NCBI RefSeq assembly: GCF_900450705.1
Contig: NZ_UGHK01000002.1
Span: forward strand, 682,001-746,000
DNA: 64,000 nt
Reading direction: 5' to 3'
Source: Avibacterium paragallinarum
GTDB lineage: Bacteria; Pseudomonadota; Gammaproteobacteria; Enterobacterales; Pasteurellaceae
The translations under genes and the position numbers were made by a program. The notes under the pieces were generated by a model that was not told the origin of the DNA, ran no database searches, and saw only the letters and a program-made list of their open reading frames with translations. Positions 44,085 to 51,167 of the stretch are shown piece after piece (positions within the stretch are counted from its first letter, which is position 1; each line of letters begins with the position of its first letter).

Positions 44085-44090
44085 GGATAA

Positions 44091-44261
44091 TTAAACTTCG
44101 CGAACAGGTGTTTGTCGGTTAGTGTCCGTAACAAGCCCGATACAATGTAAGCAGTTTTGTTTGGTCGTATAACCTTCACTTTGAGCTATAGGTTCGTGAT
44201 TGGCGGCTTTTAGTCGCCAATACCACTGACCATTAACACCTTTGAAAATTTCAAAATACAT
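44091..44261 (-). CDS. DUF1508 (YegP-like) protein
   Basis: 56 residues: MYFEIFKGVNGQWYWRLKAAN and GYTTKQNCLHCIGLV match the YegP/DUF1508 fold. Its function is not known. It is too short for usual ORF filters but has a good terminator immediately downstream. It is antisense to the early leader between boxA 1 and the first rightward gene. Confidence 0.75.
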   Translation of the reverse strand: MYFEIFKGVNGQWYWRLKAANHEPIAQSEGYTTKQNCLHCIGLVTDTNRQTPVREV

Positions 44262-44275
44262 AGAGGTAACTCCTT

Positions 44276-44497
44276 ATGCAAAACGAAATGAAACGCTATG
44301 CAATTTCTTACTTCTTCAAAGGGAAGAAGTGGTGTTCAGATGTCTACGCCAACTCATTTGAAGAAGCACAAGAAAAAGTCAAAGCAATGTCCCAAGCAAC
44401 TATTGATGGTGAGCTTTACTGTTCAATATATGTTCCAGTCAAGCCACAATCACGCATTGCAAGGTTGCTTTTAAAGCTACTACATAAATTTAGCTAA
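44276..44497 (+). CDS. Hypothetical early phage protein
   Basis: 73 residues (MQNEMKRYAISYFFKGKKWCSDVYANSFEEAQEKVKAM...). Small alpha/beta protein with a basic amphipathic end. No family recognised. First rightward gene after the early promoter; SD GAGGT precedes ATG 44276. Confidence 0.6.
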   Translation: MQNEMKRYAISYFFKGKKWCSDVYANSFEEAQEKVKAMSQATIDGELYCSIYVPVKPQSRIARLLLKLLHKFS

Positions 44498-44521
44498 TTC
44501 AATATTTCATCTTGGTGATGA

Positions 44522-44534
44522 TGCTCTTTAACAA
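44522..44534 (+). promoter_or_regulatory. boxA-type antitermination element 2
   Basis: Second exact TGCTCTTTAACAA. A 15-base hairpin CCTTT-TTACA-AAAGG follows at 44550–44564, the size of a boxB (5-bp stem, 5-base loop). Together they form a candidate nut site. Confidence 0.6.
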
Positions 44535-44613
44535 TTTAGAACCCACTCCCCTTTTTACAAAAGGAAGCCGAAAGGTTGGCAAGTCTGTGCCAGTGGGGCT
44601 GAGGCAAACAGGC

Positions 44614-44738
44614 TTATTTATTCAATGCCGTATTTACGGAGAACCAAGGCAGCAGAACCGAGAGGAATGCAATGCAAAGAATCAACCGTGATACCGAGCC
44701 GAGATGAACGTTAGACAAGTGCGGCATTGAATAAATAA
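44614..44738 (+). ncRNA. Structured leader with a 17-bp stem (RNase III-type hairpin)
   Basis: TTATTTATTCAATGCCG (44614–44630) pairs perfectly with 44722–44738, enclosing about 91 bases. It ends eight bases before the SD of the next gene. In lambda, an RNase III-processed hairpin lies between nutL and N. The region 44535–44613 also shows several small hairpins. Confidence 0.6.
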
Positions 44739-44756
44739 CAACAACGGAGGTGAATG

Positions 44757-45071
44757 ATGAATATCGTCATTGAACGTAACCCAGCGAGCAAAAAATACTG
44801 CGAAAAGGCAGAAATTCGCTCAATGGGCAAGGCTGGCAGATTAGCAAGAATGTTTGCCAAATCTCGCCAGAAAAAAATCAAAACGGGAAAACCTGACCGA
44901 ATTAAGACCGCACTTGTAATGTTGCCGATTCCGTCAAAATCCCAAATTGAAAAAGCGGCGGCTCAATTTCAAGCCGTCAAACCGAATTACCACAAAGGCG
45001 AAATCGGCGTAAATACCGTGCGGGCCACACAAAAAATCCGCCGTGGTTGTCAGGAGTTAATGAGGATTTAG
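44757..45071 (+). CDS. Basic early protein, candidate N-type antiterminator
   Basis: 104 residues, strongly basic, with an arginine/lysine-rich N-terminal third (GKAGRLARMFAKSRQKKIKTGKPDR). It directly follows the boxA 2/hairpin leader. N proteins are recognised by position and basic motif rather than sequence, so this is a suggestion. The second ATG of the pair (44757) has the better spacing to GGAGG. Confidence 0.45.
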   Translation: MNIVIERNPASKKYCEKAEIRSMGKAGRLARMFAKSRQKKIKTGKPDRIKTALVMLPIPSKSQIEKAAAQFQAVKPNYHKGEIGVNTVRATQKIRRGCQELMRI

Positions 45072-45074
45072 ACG

Positions 45075-45332
45075 ATGAAAAATAAAATTACTGATTTAAA
45101 CAACCATCTTTTTAGTCAATTAGAAAAATTGTTAGATGAAGATTTAACAGATGAAGAATTAAAAAGGGAAATTGCTAGAGCGAATGCGGTATCTGGTATT
45201 GCATCGAATATCATTCAAAATTCTAATACAGCCATTAAAGCAATGCAGCTTTTCGGTGACCGCACTATTGAGGCAGATGCACCCGATTTTTTAAGAATAT
45301 CAAAGGCACAAAATGACAAAAAAACGCTTTAG
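45075..45332 (+). CDS. Hypothetical phage protein
   Basis: 85 residues, mostly helical and acidic (MKNKITDLNNHLFSQLEKLLDEDLTDEEL...IIQNSNTAIKAMQLFG). The pattern resembles small phage proteins of unknown function that precede HNH genes. It overlaps the HNH gene by 20 bp, suggesting coupling. Confidence 0.6.
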   Translation: MKNKITDLNNHLFSQLEKLLDEDLTDEELKREIARANAVSGIASNIIQNSNTAIKAMQLFGDRTIEADAPDFLRISKAQNDKKTL

Positions 45333-46020
45333 GTTTACTGATGAACATATTGCTTTTATCCGTGAACATAAAGATTTAGCTCCTAAAGATCTCATTCAGG
45401 TCTTTTATCAACAATTTGGTTTGCTAAAGAATAGGCAGGTTTTTAGAAAGCTAAAAAAACGATTAGGAATTATCTCAACGGTTCAACATTGCAATCGATA
45501 TACCAAAGAAGAGTTAGCCTTTATCAAAGAAAATTGCACTTTACCGCAAGCGGAATTAACCAAACTATTTAATCAAAAGTTTAACCGTAATCAGACCGCA
45601 CAAGTAATTAGGGTACTGTGTGCTAAAAGAGGTTGGCTGACTGGTAGAAATGGGCGATTTAAAAAAGGAGAACATTTAAAGCCTATTGGTTACGAGCGAT
45701 TTTGCCCTATGGCAAAAGCCGTGTTGATAAAAACAGGAGTTAAGCGTTATGAAAGAAAATCACGTGTTATCTGGGAGCAAGCCTTTGGCAAAATCCCTCA
45801 AGGATTTGTTTTGTGGTTTAAAGACGGCAATATTCAAAATTGTGAGTTATCTAATTTAGAACTAATCAGTCGTAATGAAATGCTATGGCGACATAAGCTG
45901 AATTACCACGAATTAGACAGCAGTGTGAAACAAACTTTTAATGTGTTTATTCAACTACGAGAAAAATTGATAAAACTCAAAAAGCAACAGCAACAAAAGG
46001 ACCGCATAGCAAAAGGATAA
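45313..46020 (+). CDS. HNH endonuclease-like protein
   Basis: 235 residues. Two N-terminal helical repeats (FTDEHIAFIREHKDLAPKDLIQVFYQQF; YTKEELAFIKENCTLPQAELTKLFNQKF) probably bind DNA. The C-terminal HNH_3-type domain is PIGYERF...VIWEQAFGKIPQGFVLWFKDGNIQNCELSNLELIS. The first His of the classical motif is replaced (FVLWFKDGN), so activity is uncertain. Its last seven codons overlap a tRNA-like gene. Confidence 0.8.
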   Translation: MTKKRFRFTDEHIAFIREHKDLAPKDLIQVFYQQFGLLKNRQVFRKLKKRLGIISTVQHCNRYTKEELAFIKENCTLPQAELTKLFNQKFNRNQTAQVIRVLCAKRGWLTGRNGRFKKGEHLKPIGYERFCPMAKAVLIKTGVKRYERKSRVIWEQAFGKIPQGFVLWFKDGNIQNCELSNLELISRNEMLWRHKLNYHELDSSVKQTFNVFIQLREKLIKLKKQQQQKDRIAKG

Positions 46021-46075
46021 GCTAAGGTGCTGTCACCACCTGAGATTGTAGGTTCAAGTCCTACTGCGGTCGCCA
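46000..46075 (+). tRNA. tRNA-Asp (GUC)-like gene
   Basis: 76 bases with a perfect acceptor stem (GACCGCA/TGCGGTC), discriminator G and encoded CCA. The anticodon arm is AGGTG-CTGTCAC-CACCT with anticodon GTC, and the T arm GTAGG-TTCAAGT-CCTAC is canonical. The D arm is odd: TAGC/GCTA pair but leave no unpaired linker after the acceptor stem. The 5' 21 bases overlap the HNH gene. Confidence 0.65.
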
Positions 46076-46082
46076 ATTTATC

Positions 46083-46153
46083 ACAAGGCACACTGAGTCA
46101 TTATCTACGGATTATTTTAGACCAATCTTCTTGCCGTAGTTAGTGTGCCTTGT
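46083..46153 (+). ncRNA. 71-base two-stem hairpin after the tRNA
   Basis: ACAAGGCACACT (46083–46094) pairs perfectly with AGTGTGCCTTGT (46142–46153). An inner CTACGG (46105–46110) pairs with CCGTAG (46134–46139). No T-run follows. It may be a processing signal or an unrecognised structured RNA. Confidence 0.55.
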
Positions 46154-46256
46154 CATAACTTTCATTCAAAACCGCATTCTTAGCCGCTCGTTTTTAGTCT
46201 TTTTCATCGTGGCTTTGCGTGCGGTTCTGAATGAGATGAGAAATAGGAGAAACGCA

Positions 46257-47207
46257 GTGAAAAAATATGAATTAACCGATGAATATATTGAGATCGGATT
46301 TACAACTAAAATTAAACTCTATCGCATAAAAGCTTTAGTAGTAATCGCATCAATCGGCGTTAGTGCTGGTGATTTGGGTGGATATGTCGAGAAAGAGTCA
46401 AACTTAGATCAGAGTGGTGATGCCTGGGTGTACGGTAATGCCAAGGTGTACGATAATGCCGTGGTGTCCGGTGATGCCGTGGTGTACGGCGATGCCGTGG
46501 TGTCCGGTGATGCCGTGGTGTACGATAATGCCAAGGTGTACGGCGATGCCGAGGTGTACGGTAATGCCAAGGTGTCCGGCGATGCCAAGGTGTACGGCGA
46601 TGCCGTGGTGTACGGCGATGCCGTGGTGTCCGGTGATGCCGAGGTGTACGGTGATGCCAAGGTGTACGGCGATGCCGTGGTGTCCGGTGATGGCGTGGTG
46701 TCCGGTGATGCCGTGGTGTGCGGTAATGCCAAGGTGTACGGTAATGCCAAGGTGTACGGCGATGCCGTGGTGTACGGTGATGCCGTGGTGTGCGGTGATG
46801 CCGTGGTGTGCGGTAATGCCAAGGTGTACGGTAATACCAAGGTGTACGGTGATGCCGTGGTGTGCGGTGATGCCGTGGTGTACGGTAATGCCAAGGTGTA
46901 CGGTAATGCCAAGGTGTACGGCGATGCCGTGGTGTCCGGTGATGCCAAGGTGTCCGGCGATGCCGTGGTGTCCGGTGATGCCGTGGTGTGTGAAAGATCT
47001 GATATTGTCTGGTTTTCAAACGTGGGTACGGAGTACGGTACATTAACCGTATTTAAAACTAAGCAAGGAGTATTGTGGGCTACTAGAGGCTGTTTTAGTG
47101 GCTCTGTTGAGGAGTTTTTGAAAAAATCCGCGGAAGTTCACGATGAAAAAACGAAAAGAGAATATCAACTTTTGATTGAAGTCGCTAAATCAAGGTTGAA
47201 CAACTAA
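46257..47207 (+). CDS. Left-handed beta-helix (hexapeptide repeat) phage protein
   Basis: About 316 residues from GTG 46257 (SD AGGAGA), which restores the family N-terminus KKYELTDEYIEIG; the frame to 46143 lies over the hairpin. After DLGGYVEKESNLDQ come 32 hexapeptides of type GDAVVY/GNAKVY, giving nearly 11 coils of a beta-helix. The C-terminus (WFSNVGTEYGTLTVFK...RGCFSGSVEEF) is conserved in related phage proteins. Function unknown. Confidence 0.8.
   Translation: MKKYELTDEYIEIGFTTKIKLYRIKALVVIASIGVSAGDLGGYVEKESNLDQSGDAWVYGNAKVYDNAVVSGDAVVYGDAVVSGDAVVYDNAKVYGDAEVYGNAKVSGDAKVYGDAVVYGDAVVSGDAEVYGDAKVYGDAVVSGDGVVSGDAVVCGNAKVYGNAKVYGDAVVYGDAVVCGDAVVCGNAKVYGNTKVYGDAVVCGDAVVYGNAKVYGNAKVYGDAVVSGDAKVSGDAVVSGDAVVCERSDIVWFSNVGTEYGTLTVFKTKQGVLWATRGCFSGSVEEFLKKSAEVHDEKTKREYQLLIEVAKSRLNN
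46416..46991 (+). repeat. 32 tandem 18-bp coding repeats
   Basis: Imperfect 18-bp repeats of the type GGTGATGCCGTGGTGTAC. Copy-number change would keep frame. Two minus-strand frames and one other plus-strand frame stay open across the array only because of its composition. Confidence 0.95.
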
Positions 47208-47257
47208 TACGCCCACACGGAAGGCGTTAAACCCCGTGCAGACATACTCCTAAGGTT

Positions 47258-47283
47258 GCCCACTGTAACAGGTGGGCTTTTTT
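47258..47283 (+). terminator. Plus-strand terminator after the repeat protein
   Basis: GCCCACtgtaacaggTGGGC followed by TTTTTT. It shares a 20-base core with the terminator at 34365–34392. Confidence 0.82.
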
Positions 47284-47334
47284 AGCAAAATCTAAAAAAT
47301 ATTGCTCATATTAATTAGTGAGTATTGAAGGAAT

Positions 47335-48036
47335 TTAGCTCTTATTTTTATCAATATCATCTTTTGAGCTCTCAGGGATCATTGCTGGCAAGGTAAAAGT
47401 ATATTGTAAAAAGAGTTGGCTAAATAATCTTAGCTCCTCCAATTCATCGAGTGTAAAATCATTATAGGTATGAGAAGCTTCAGCACTTAATGTTCTAATA
47501 TGCAATGCAAAATTCTTCAAATCTTTGGTAAGTTTTCCCTCTTCAAATAACTTCTCAATACGCTTATTTAATTTTGCTCTGCTATCATTCTCTGCTAATT
47601 CACACAATGCACGCTCTAAAGTTGAGCGATATGCATTTCCAGAAGCTTTGACAAAATGCGGTTTAGCTTTTACTTGTAAAAAAAGATCTTCAGCTGTCAG
47701 AAGCTCTTCTTCTACCGAACTAGGTAAATATTCGGGAATTTCTGCAGTTTTCGTATTATTAGGATAGAATTGAATCCATCTCCCATCGGATAACTCCTGT
47801 AAATTGTAATTATTTTTACTAGTTAAAAGAGAGCGAATTTTGTTTAGCTTTTGTTTAGAATGTGAATCATCTTGTACTGCAAGATCACCAATAATCGCAC
47901 TACTGCAGGTATTACAAGTGGCTAATAATGAGAAAATAGAATAATTAGTAAATTTATCATTTTCATAGTACGTTTTAATCTCAAATCCCCCATGTTTAAC
48001 GCCACAATGGGGGCAATCATAAGCAAAGGTAATCAT
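47335..48036 (-). CDS. DUF4145-like protein with N-terminal zinc ribbon
   Basis: 233 residues. CPHC near residue 9 and CNTC near 41 form a zinc ribbon. The helical C-terminal half (FVKASGNAYRSTLERALCELAEN..., ALHIRTLSAEASHTYNDFTLDELEEL) fits DUF4145, a domain found with restriction and other defence proteins. It is antisense to the surrounding early genes, so it has its own promoter. Candidate accessory defence gene; unproven. Confidence 0.7.
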   Translation of the reverse strand: MITFAYDCPHCGVKHGGFEIKTYYENDKFTNYSIFSLLATCNTCSSAIIGDLAVQDDSHSKQKLNKIRSLLTSKNNYNLQELSDGRWIQFYPNNTKTAEIPEYLPSSVEEELLTAEDLFLQVKAKPHFVKASGNAYRSTLERALCELAENDSRAKLNKRIEKLFEEGKLTKDLKNFALHIRTLSAEASHTYNDFTLDELEELRLFSQLFLQYTFTLPAMIPESSKDDIDKNKS

Positions 48037-48037
48037 A

Positions 48038-48217
48038 ATGAATCTCCAAGATCATATTTATTTAATTGATGAATTTCTTGAAGGGCAAAGCCCTGAAGTA
48101 AAACTATATACTTATTTTAAAAATCAAGATAAGGAAACGCAACATAGTTTTGTCATTGCCTTAATTGGTAAAGTGGTTAGCTCACATAAACTTTATCATC
48201 ACGAATTAAACAAGTAA
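48038..48217 (+). CDS. 59-residue protein divergent from DUF4145
   Basis: MNLQDHIYLIDEFLEGQSPE... with SD AAAGGT eight bases before ATG 48038. Its start is one base from the DUF4145 start on the other strand, so each leader lies in the other gene. Unrecognised; it could be a partner or a readthrough-expressed gene. Confidence 0.5.
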   Translation: MNLQDHIYLIDEFLEGQSPEVKLYTYFKNQDKETQHSFVIALIGKVVSSHKLYHHELNK

Positions 48218-48261
48218 CATTGACAACCGCCGCCCTACTTCGGATTAAAACAACGGTAAAT

Positions 48262-48450
48262 TTAATAATTCCAAATCATCTCTTCAATTAGGGCGGTTTT
48301 AGATTTCCCTGTGCGTTCGCTTAATTCTGCTAAGCGTGAAATGGTTTCTTCTTTCAGCTTAAAGCCAGCCAAACGCACACCGCGTTTTTTATCGCTTTTT
48401 TCTTGCTGTTCTTGACGCGTTAAACCTGACTTAGGACGACCACGAGACAT
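48262..48450 (-). CDS. Small RHH/CopG-type DNA-binding protein 1
   Basis: About 62 residues (MSRGRPKSGLTRQEQQEKSDKKRGVRLAGFKLKEETISRLAELSERTGKSKTALIEEMIWNY in parts). The VRLAGFKLKEETISRLAELSE strand-helix-helix suggests a ribbon-helix-helix protein. ATG 48450 has AAGAGG; the frame to 48465 lacks it. It lies 84 bp downstream of an Ibs-like peptide gene in one minus-strand unit. Confidence 0.7.
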   Translation of the reverse strand: MSRGRPKSGLTRQEQQEKSDKKRGVRLAGFKLKEETISRLAELSERTGKSKTALIEEMIWNY

Positions 48451-48533
48451 ATTAACCTCTTGCATTTAATAAATTAACGGTTTATAGTAGGAGCCATTGG
48501 GGGACACTTCCACATATCCCCCGCAGGTTTATC

Positions 48534-48593
48534 CTAGAATGCTGGCATTGCCACCATTAGCAGGATAATTAGGATTGCGAGCTTCAAACACAT
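48534..48593 (-). CDS. Ibs-like 19-residue hydrophobic peptide 1
   Basis: MCLKLAILIILLMVAMPAF, one membrane-spanning stretch. SD GGAG lies seven bases before ATG 48593. It has the length and leucine/isoleucine pattern of the type I toxins Ibs/ShoB of enterobacteria. The same gene order recurs at 55626–55685. Promoter, leader hairpin and downstream RHH gene are all present. Confidence 0.7.
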   Translation of the reverse strand: MCLKLAILIILLMVAMPAF

Positions 48594-48665
48594 ATCCTAA
48601 CTCCTTTTTTGATGCCCGATTTCAGTCGGGCTTCTCATTTTTAGAACCATTCCAAAAACAAGATT

Positions 48666-48694
48666 ATTGTAGTTTATACTTCATAAATAAGCAA
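48666..48694 (-). promoter_or_regulatory. Promoter of the Ibs-like/RHH unit 1
   Basis: On the minus strand TTGCTT (48694–48689), 17 bp, TACAAT (48671–48666). A leader hairpin GCCCGA/TCGGGC lies before the peptide ORF. Confidence 0.65.
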
Positions 48695-48726
48695 GATTTA
48701 TTTAGTATTTACTAATTATTTTTTAT

Positions 48727-48812
48727 TTGACAAACCGCCCTACTTCGGATTAAGATAACCGCACTTACAACATCTAGCGGTTATCCGCACCCGATAGCAT
48801 AGCGGTTTTTTT
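48727..48812 (+). promoter_or_regulatory. Promoter–attenuator module 1
   Basis: TTGACA, 18 bp, TAAGAT (48727–48756), then an uptake signal and CCGC...GCGG followed by seven T (to 48812). A transcript of only about 50 bases is expected unless RNA polymerase reads through. The same module recurs at 52359, 55833 and 56954. Confidence 0.65.
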
Positions 48813-48876
48813 ATGCCTAAAATTTAAATGTGAAAAATCTCACATTTAGAAAAACCACAGATATGTGGTTTTCAAA

Positions 48877-48952
48877 GATCGGGGCGAGAGAACGATATAC
48901 AATACATCTGAATAAGTTCCGCCGTCTAGATGCGGTAAGTTGAACCCCGATC
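48877..48952 (+). ncRNA. C4-like antisense RNA 1
   Basis: Closing stem GATCGGGG/CCCCGATC. Inner stem GAAC (48890–48893) with GTTC (48916–48919). A variable hairpin exposes TCTAGATG (48925–48932), which is perfectly complementary to CATCTAGA (48989–48996) over the SD of the following KilA-N gene. Similar to the phage P1/P7 c4 RNA upstream of ant. Confidence 0.7.
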
Positions 48953-49004
48953 ACCCTACTTAAGTGTTCGGACAAATTAACTTGAAAACATCTAGAGGCA
49001 TAAA

Positions 49005-49616
49005 ATGTCAAATTTATCAATTCTTAACACTGACGTTCGTAGTTACGAAAATTTATTCAATTTAAAAGATCTTCATTTGGCAAGTGGCGGATTAAAGAAA
49101 AATGAACCGTACCTTTTTATTCGTCTTGATACAACAAAAGAGCTTATCGCCGAAATCGAAAGTGAAGAACCTAACACAAAAGCGGTGAAAACTCTGCGAG
49201 GTACGCACGGCGGAACATACGCTTGCGAAGAACTCGTCCTATCCTATGCAATGTGGATAAGCCCAAAATTCCACTTAATCGTATTGCGTGCTTTCTTGGC
49301 AATGCACAAAGGTGAAGTGAAACAGCAACAACTCGCCTTGCCAGAACCCGAAAATAACGAATTATTGCAACTATTGATGCGTATTTACTGCTACGGCTTG
49401 CAATATTCTGATTATCAACGTGCAGTACTTGGCACATCTCTCAATGATGAGGTAGGGAAAGGCAAGTTGATCGGCGATTTCTGCACAGAGGGAGAGCCAG
49501 CTCAACAGGGCTACTTATTTGTCTTCACACCGAATATAGAGAAAGACCTGCAACAAGCAAGAGAAATCATCAATCGACACGTCCACGCCCAGCATAAGAC
49601 GCGAAGCGAATTTTAA
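49005..49616 (+). CDS. KilA-N domain antirepressor-like protein 1
   Basis: 203 residues. The KilA-N domain covers the first half (LFNLKDLHLASGG, TYACEELVLSYAMWISPKFHLIVLRAF). The C-terminal part (LALPEPENNELLQLLMRIYCYG..., VGKGKLIGDFCTEGEPAQQGYLFVFTPNIEKDL) is nearly identical in three paralogues. Probably an antirepressor kept silent by the C4-like RNA. SD AGAGG. Confidence 0.83.
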   Translation: MSNLSILNTDVRSYENLFNLKDLHLASGGLKKNEPYLFIRLDTTKELIAEIESEEPNTKAVKTLRGTHGGTYACEELVLSYAMWISPKFHLIVLRAFLAMHKGEVKQQQLALPEPENNELLQLLMRIYCYGLQYSDYQRAVLGTSLNDEVGKGKLIGDFCTEGEPAQQGYLFVFTPNIEKDLQQAREIINRHVHAQHKTRSEF

Positions 49617-49708
49617 AATCTAACTCAAAACCGACCGCACTTCCCTGTGAACCGTGTGGCGGTTTTCTACACCCTAAATTCAGTAATTTGATTAAAAAGG
49701 AAACAGAG

Positions 49709-50047
49709 ATGAAACAGCGTGGTTATGAAACATTGGTGGCAGATTACGTTAAATCAAAATTAGGTGAGAACATCACCACAAGTCAGATTGCAACGCAATA
49801 TGGTGAGGTTAGCCTTTATCACAACAATAAACTGTATATCGCCGTGTTTGATAATCCAACCACCCTACAGATAGACGACATTAATCGCCAACTCTTCGCA
49901 GTACATTTCACGCATGAACTAATTTATCGAACGGGACGAAAACTACTGACCTTTGAAACTCAACGCTTACTAAAACCGGAAGTAAGTTATTTACTCAGAC
50001 ATCTAAAACAGATGGAGAAGAACAATGCCAATTTATCGCGTACATAG
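49709..50047 (+). CDS. Hypothetical early phage protein
   Basis: 112 residues (MKQRGYETLVADYVKSKLGENITTSQIATQYGEVSLYHNN...). ATG 49709 follows AGGA; the frame to 49688 is not supported. Unrecognised. First gene of an early block leading to the next KilA-N cassette. Confidence 0.55.
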   Translation: MKQRGYETLVADYVKSKLGENITTSQIATQYGEVSLYHNNKLYIAVFDNPTTLQIDDINRQLFAVHFTHELIYRTGRKLLTFETQRLLKPEVSYLLRHLKQMEKNNANLSRT

Positions 50048-50270
50048 CAGTGCTTACCACGATGGCTCAACTAAAGGATTTCGCCACGACATTAAACATA
50101 AACGGCACGACTGTTTTCGTGGTGATGTGAGGATATTTCAAATCATTGATGGATATCCACATCAAATCTCACGGAAGCGGAAACGTTTTACAAATAAAGA
50201 AGAGGCTTATCAGTGGGCAAAGCAATTTGCTCAAACCATCACAAAGCAATTAAAAAGGAAACAAAAATGA
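50025..50270 (+). CDS. Small basic phage protein
   Basis: 81 residues, very Lys/Arg/His-rich (DIKHKRHDCFRGDVRIFQI, ISRKRKRFTNKEEAYQWAKQFA). Probably nucleic-acid binding. Overlaps both neighbours, so it is coupled within the operon. Family not recognised. Confidence 0.55.
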   Translation: MPIYRVHSSAYHDGSTKGFRHDIKHKRHDCFRGDVRIFQIIDGYPHQISRKRKRFTNKEEAYQWAKQFAQTITKQLKRKQK

Positions 50271-50542
50271 ACGATCTTATTAAACATACACTACAAACCC
50301 TACTCTTTCTTGTTGCCATTATCACCGTGCTAAGCCTTGCCGATGCCTACGCACAAACGGCGGAAGATTACTACGCAATGCAAGGTTTCAGCACTGAACA
50401 ACTCGCCGAAATGGAACGCCAAGCCAACCTTGAGTGGCAACAAGAACAAGGCGACTTACCGCCCAATTTAACCGTTGAGGCTGAAAAATACCTCAAAAAT
50501 TACACCGCACTTTTGCAAGAGGAAATAAACAATGGCAAGTAA
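50267..50542 (+). CDS. Secreted or membrane-anchored small protein
   Basis: 91 residues. A signal-like N-terminus (LLFLVAIITVLSLADAYAQ, likely cleaved after AYA) precedes an acidic helical tail. ATG 50267 has AGGA upstream. Early-operon position; function unknown. Confidence 0.55.
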   Translation: MNDLIKHTLQTLLFLVAIITVLSLADAYAQTAEDYYAMQGFSTEQLAEMERQANLEWQQEQGDLPPNLTVEAEKYLKNYTALLQEEINNGK

Positions 50543-51167
50543 AAAACGCAAGTATCTTTACAAACTCATTCAAGACCCTGTTTCATTTTATTGGCACGGT
50601 GAATGTTGGATTGATGACAAATTATGGAAAGCCACATTAAAAATGGTGAATCAAAAAGTGGCAATCAACCGTCTAAATAAAATTATTGATAGCTACAACT
50701 TACAACATTCAGGAGCGGTGAAAACCTCAACGGTTATTCCAAACTTCGACCTTGAAAAAACTTCTCCTTATCAAGTTATTCTGCCCGCAATGCCAGATGA
50801 CAAATGGAAAACTGCCACACTAAAGCCCCAAAATACGCGTGAGTTGTCCGTTATTCCAATGCGAAAAGAAGAACCCACACAGACAAAGGAAGCCACAATG
50901 AACACCGAAAGCCCACAAGAAATCCAAACCGTAACGATTAAAACCCAACGTAAAAAAGTCACGCCACGCAAGCCGTTTACGCCTTATGGCTTGAATGGTT
51001 ATCTCGTGGACAAAAACGGCAAAGTACGGCTAATGCTTGACCGCAAAGCCAACGCCCAAACTATTACGCTTGAACCTGAAATGTTCGCAATGCTTGCGGA
51101 TATGGTCAAGGCGACACAAGCACAGGAGAGGAACAATGAGTTACCTACAAATCGCACAAACCTATGA
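50532..51167 (+). CDS. Hypothetical phage protein
   Basis: 211 residues; the N-terminal part has HGECWIDDKLWKATLKM, the C-terminal part FTPYGLNGYLVDKNGKVRLMLDRK. I do not recognise it. It overlaps both neighbours. A linker rich in Thr/Glu divides the two parts. Perhaps an early regulatory or recombination accessory protein. Confidence 0.5.
   Translation: MASKKRKYLYKLIQDPVSFYWHGECWIDDKLWKATLKMVNQKVAINRLNKIIDSYNLQHSGAVKTSTVIPNFDLEKTSPYQVILPAMPDDKWKTATLKPQNTRELSVIPMRKEEPTQTKEATMNTESPQEIQTVTIKTQRKKVTPRKPFTPYGLNGYLVDKNGKVRLMLDRKANAQTITLEPEMFAMLADMVKATQAQERNNELPTNRTNL

Noticed and set aside
46143-46256. Upstream extension of the repeat protein
   Set aside because: It overlaps the hairpin, has no SD, and the family N-terminus begins at the GTG 46257.
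46416-46991. CRISPR array
   Set aside because: Repeats are 18 bp, in frame and contiguous without spacers; coding repeat instead.
46360-47046. Other long open frames across the repeat array on both strands
   Set aside because: They stay open only because the 18-bp repeat lacks stop codons; they have no family features or SD.
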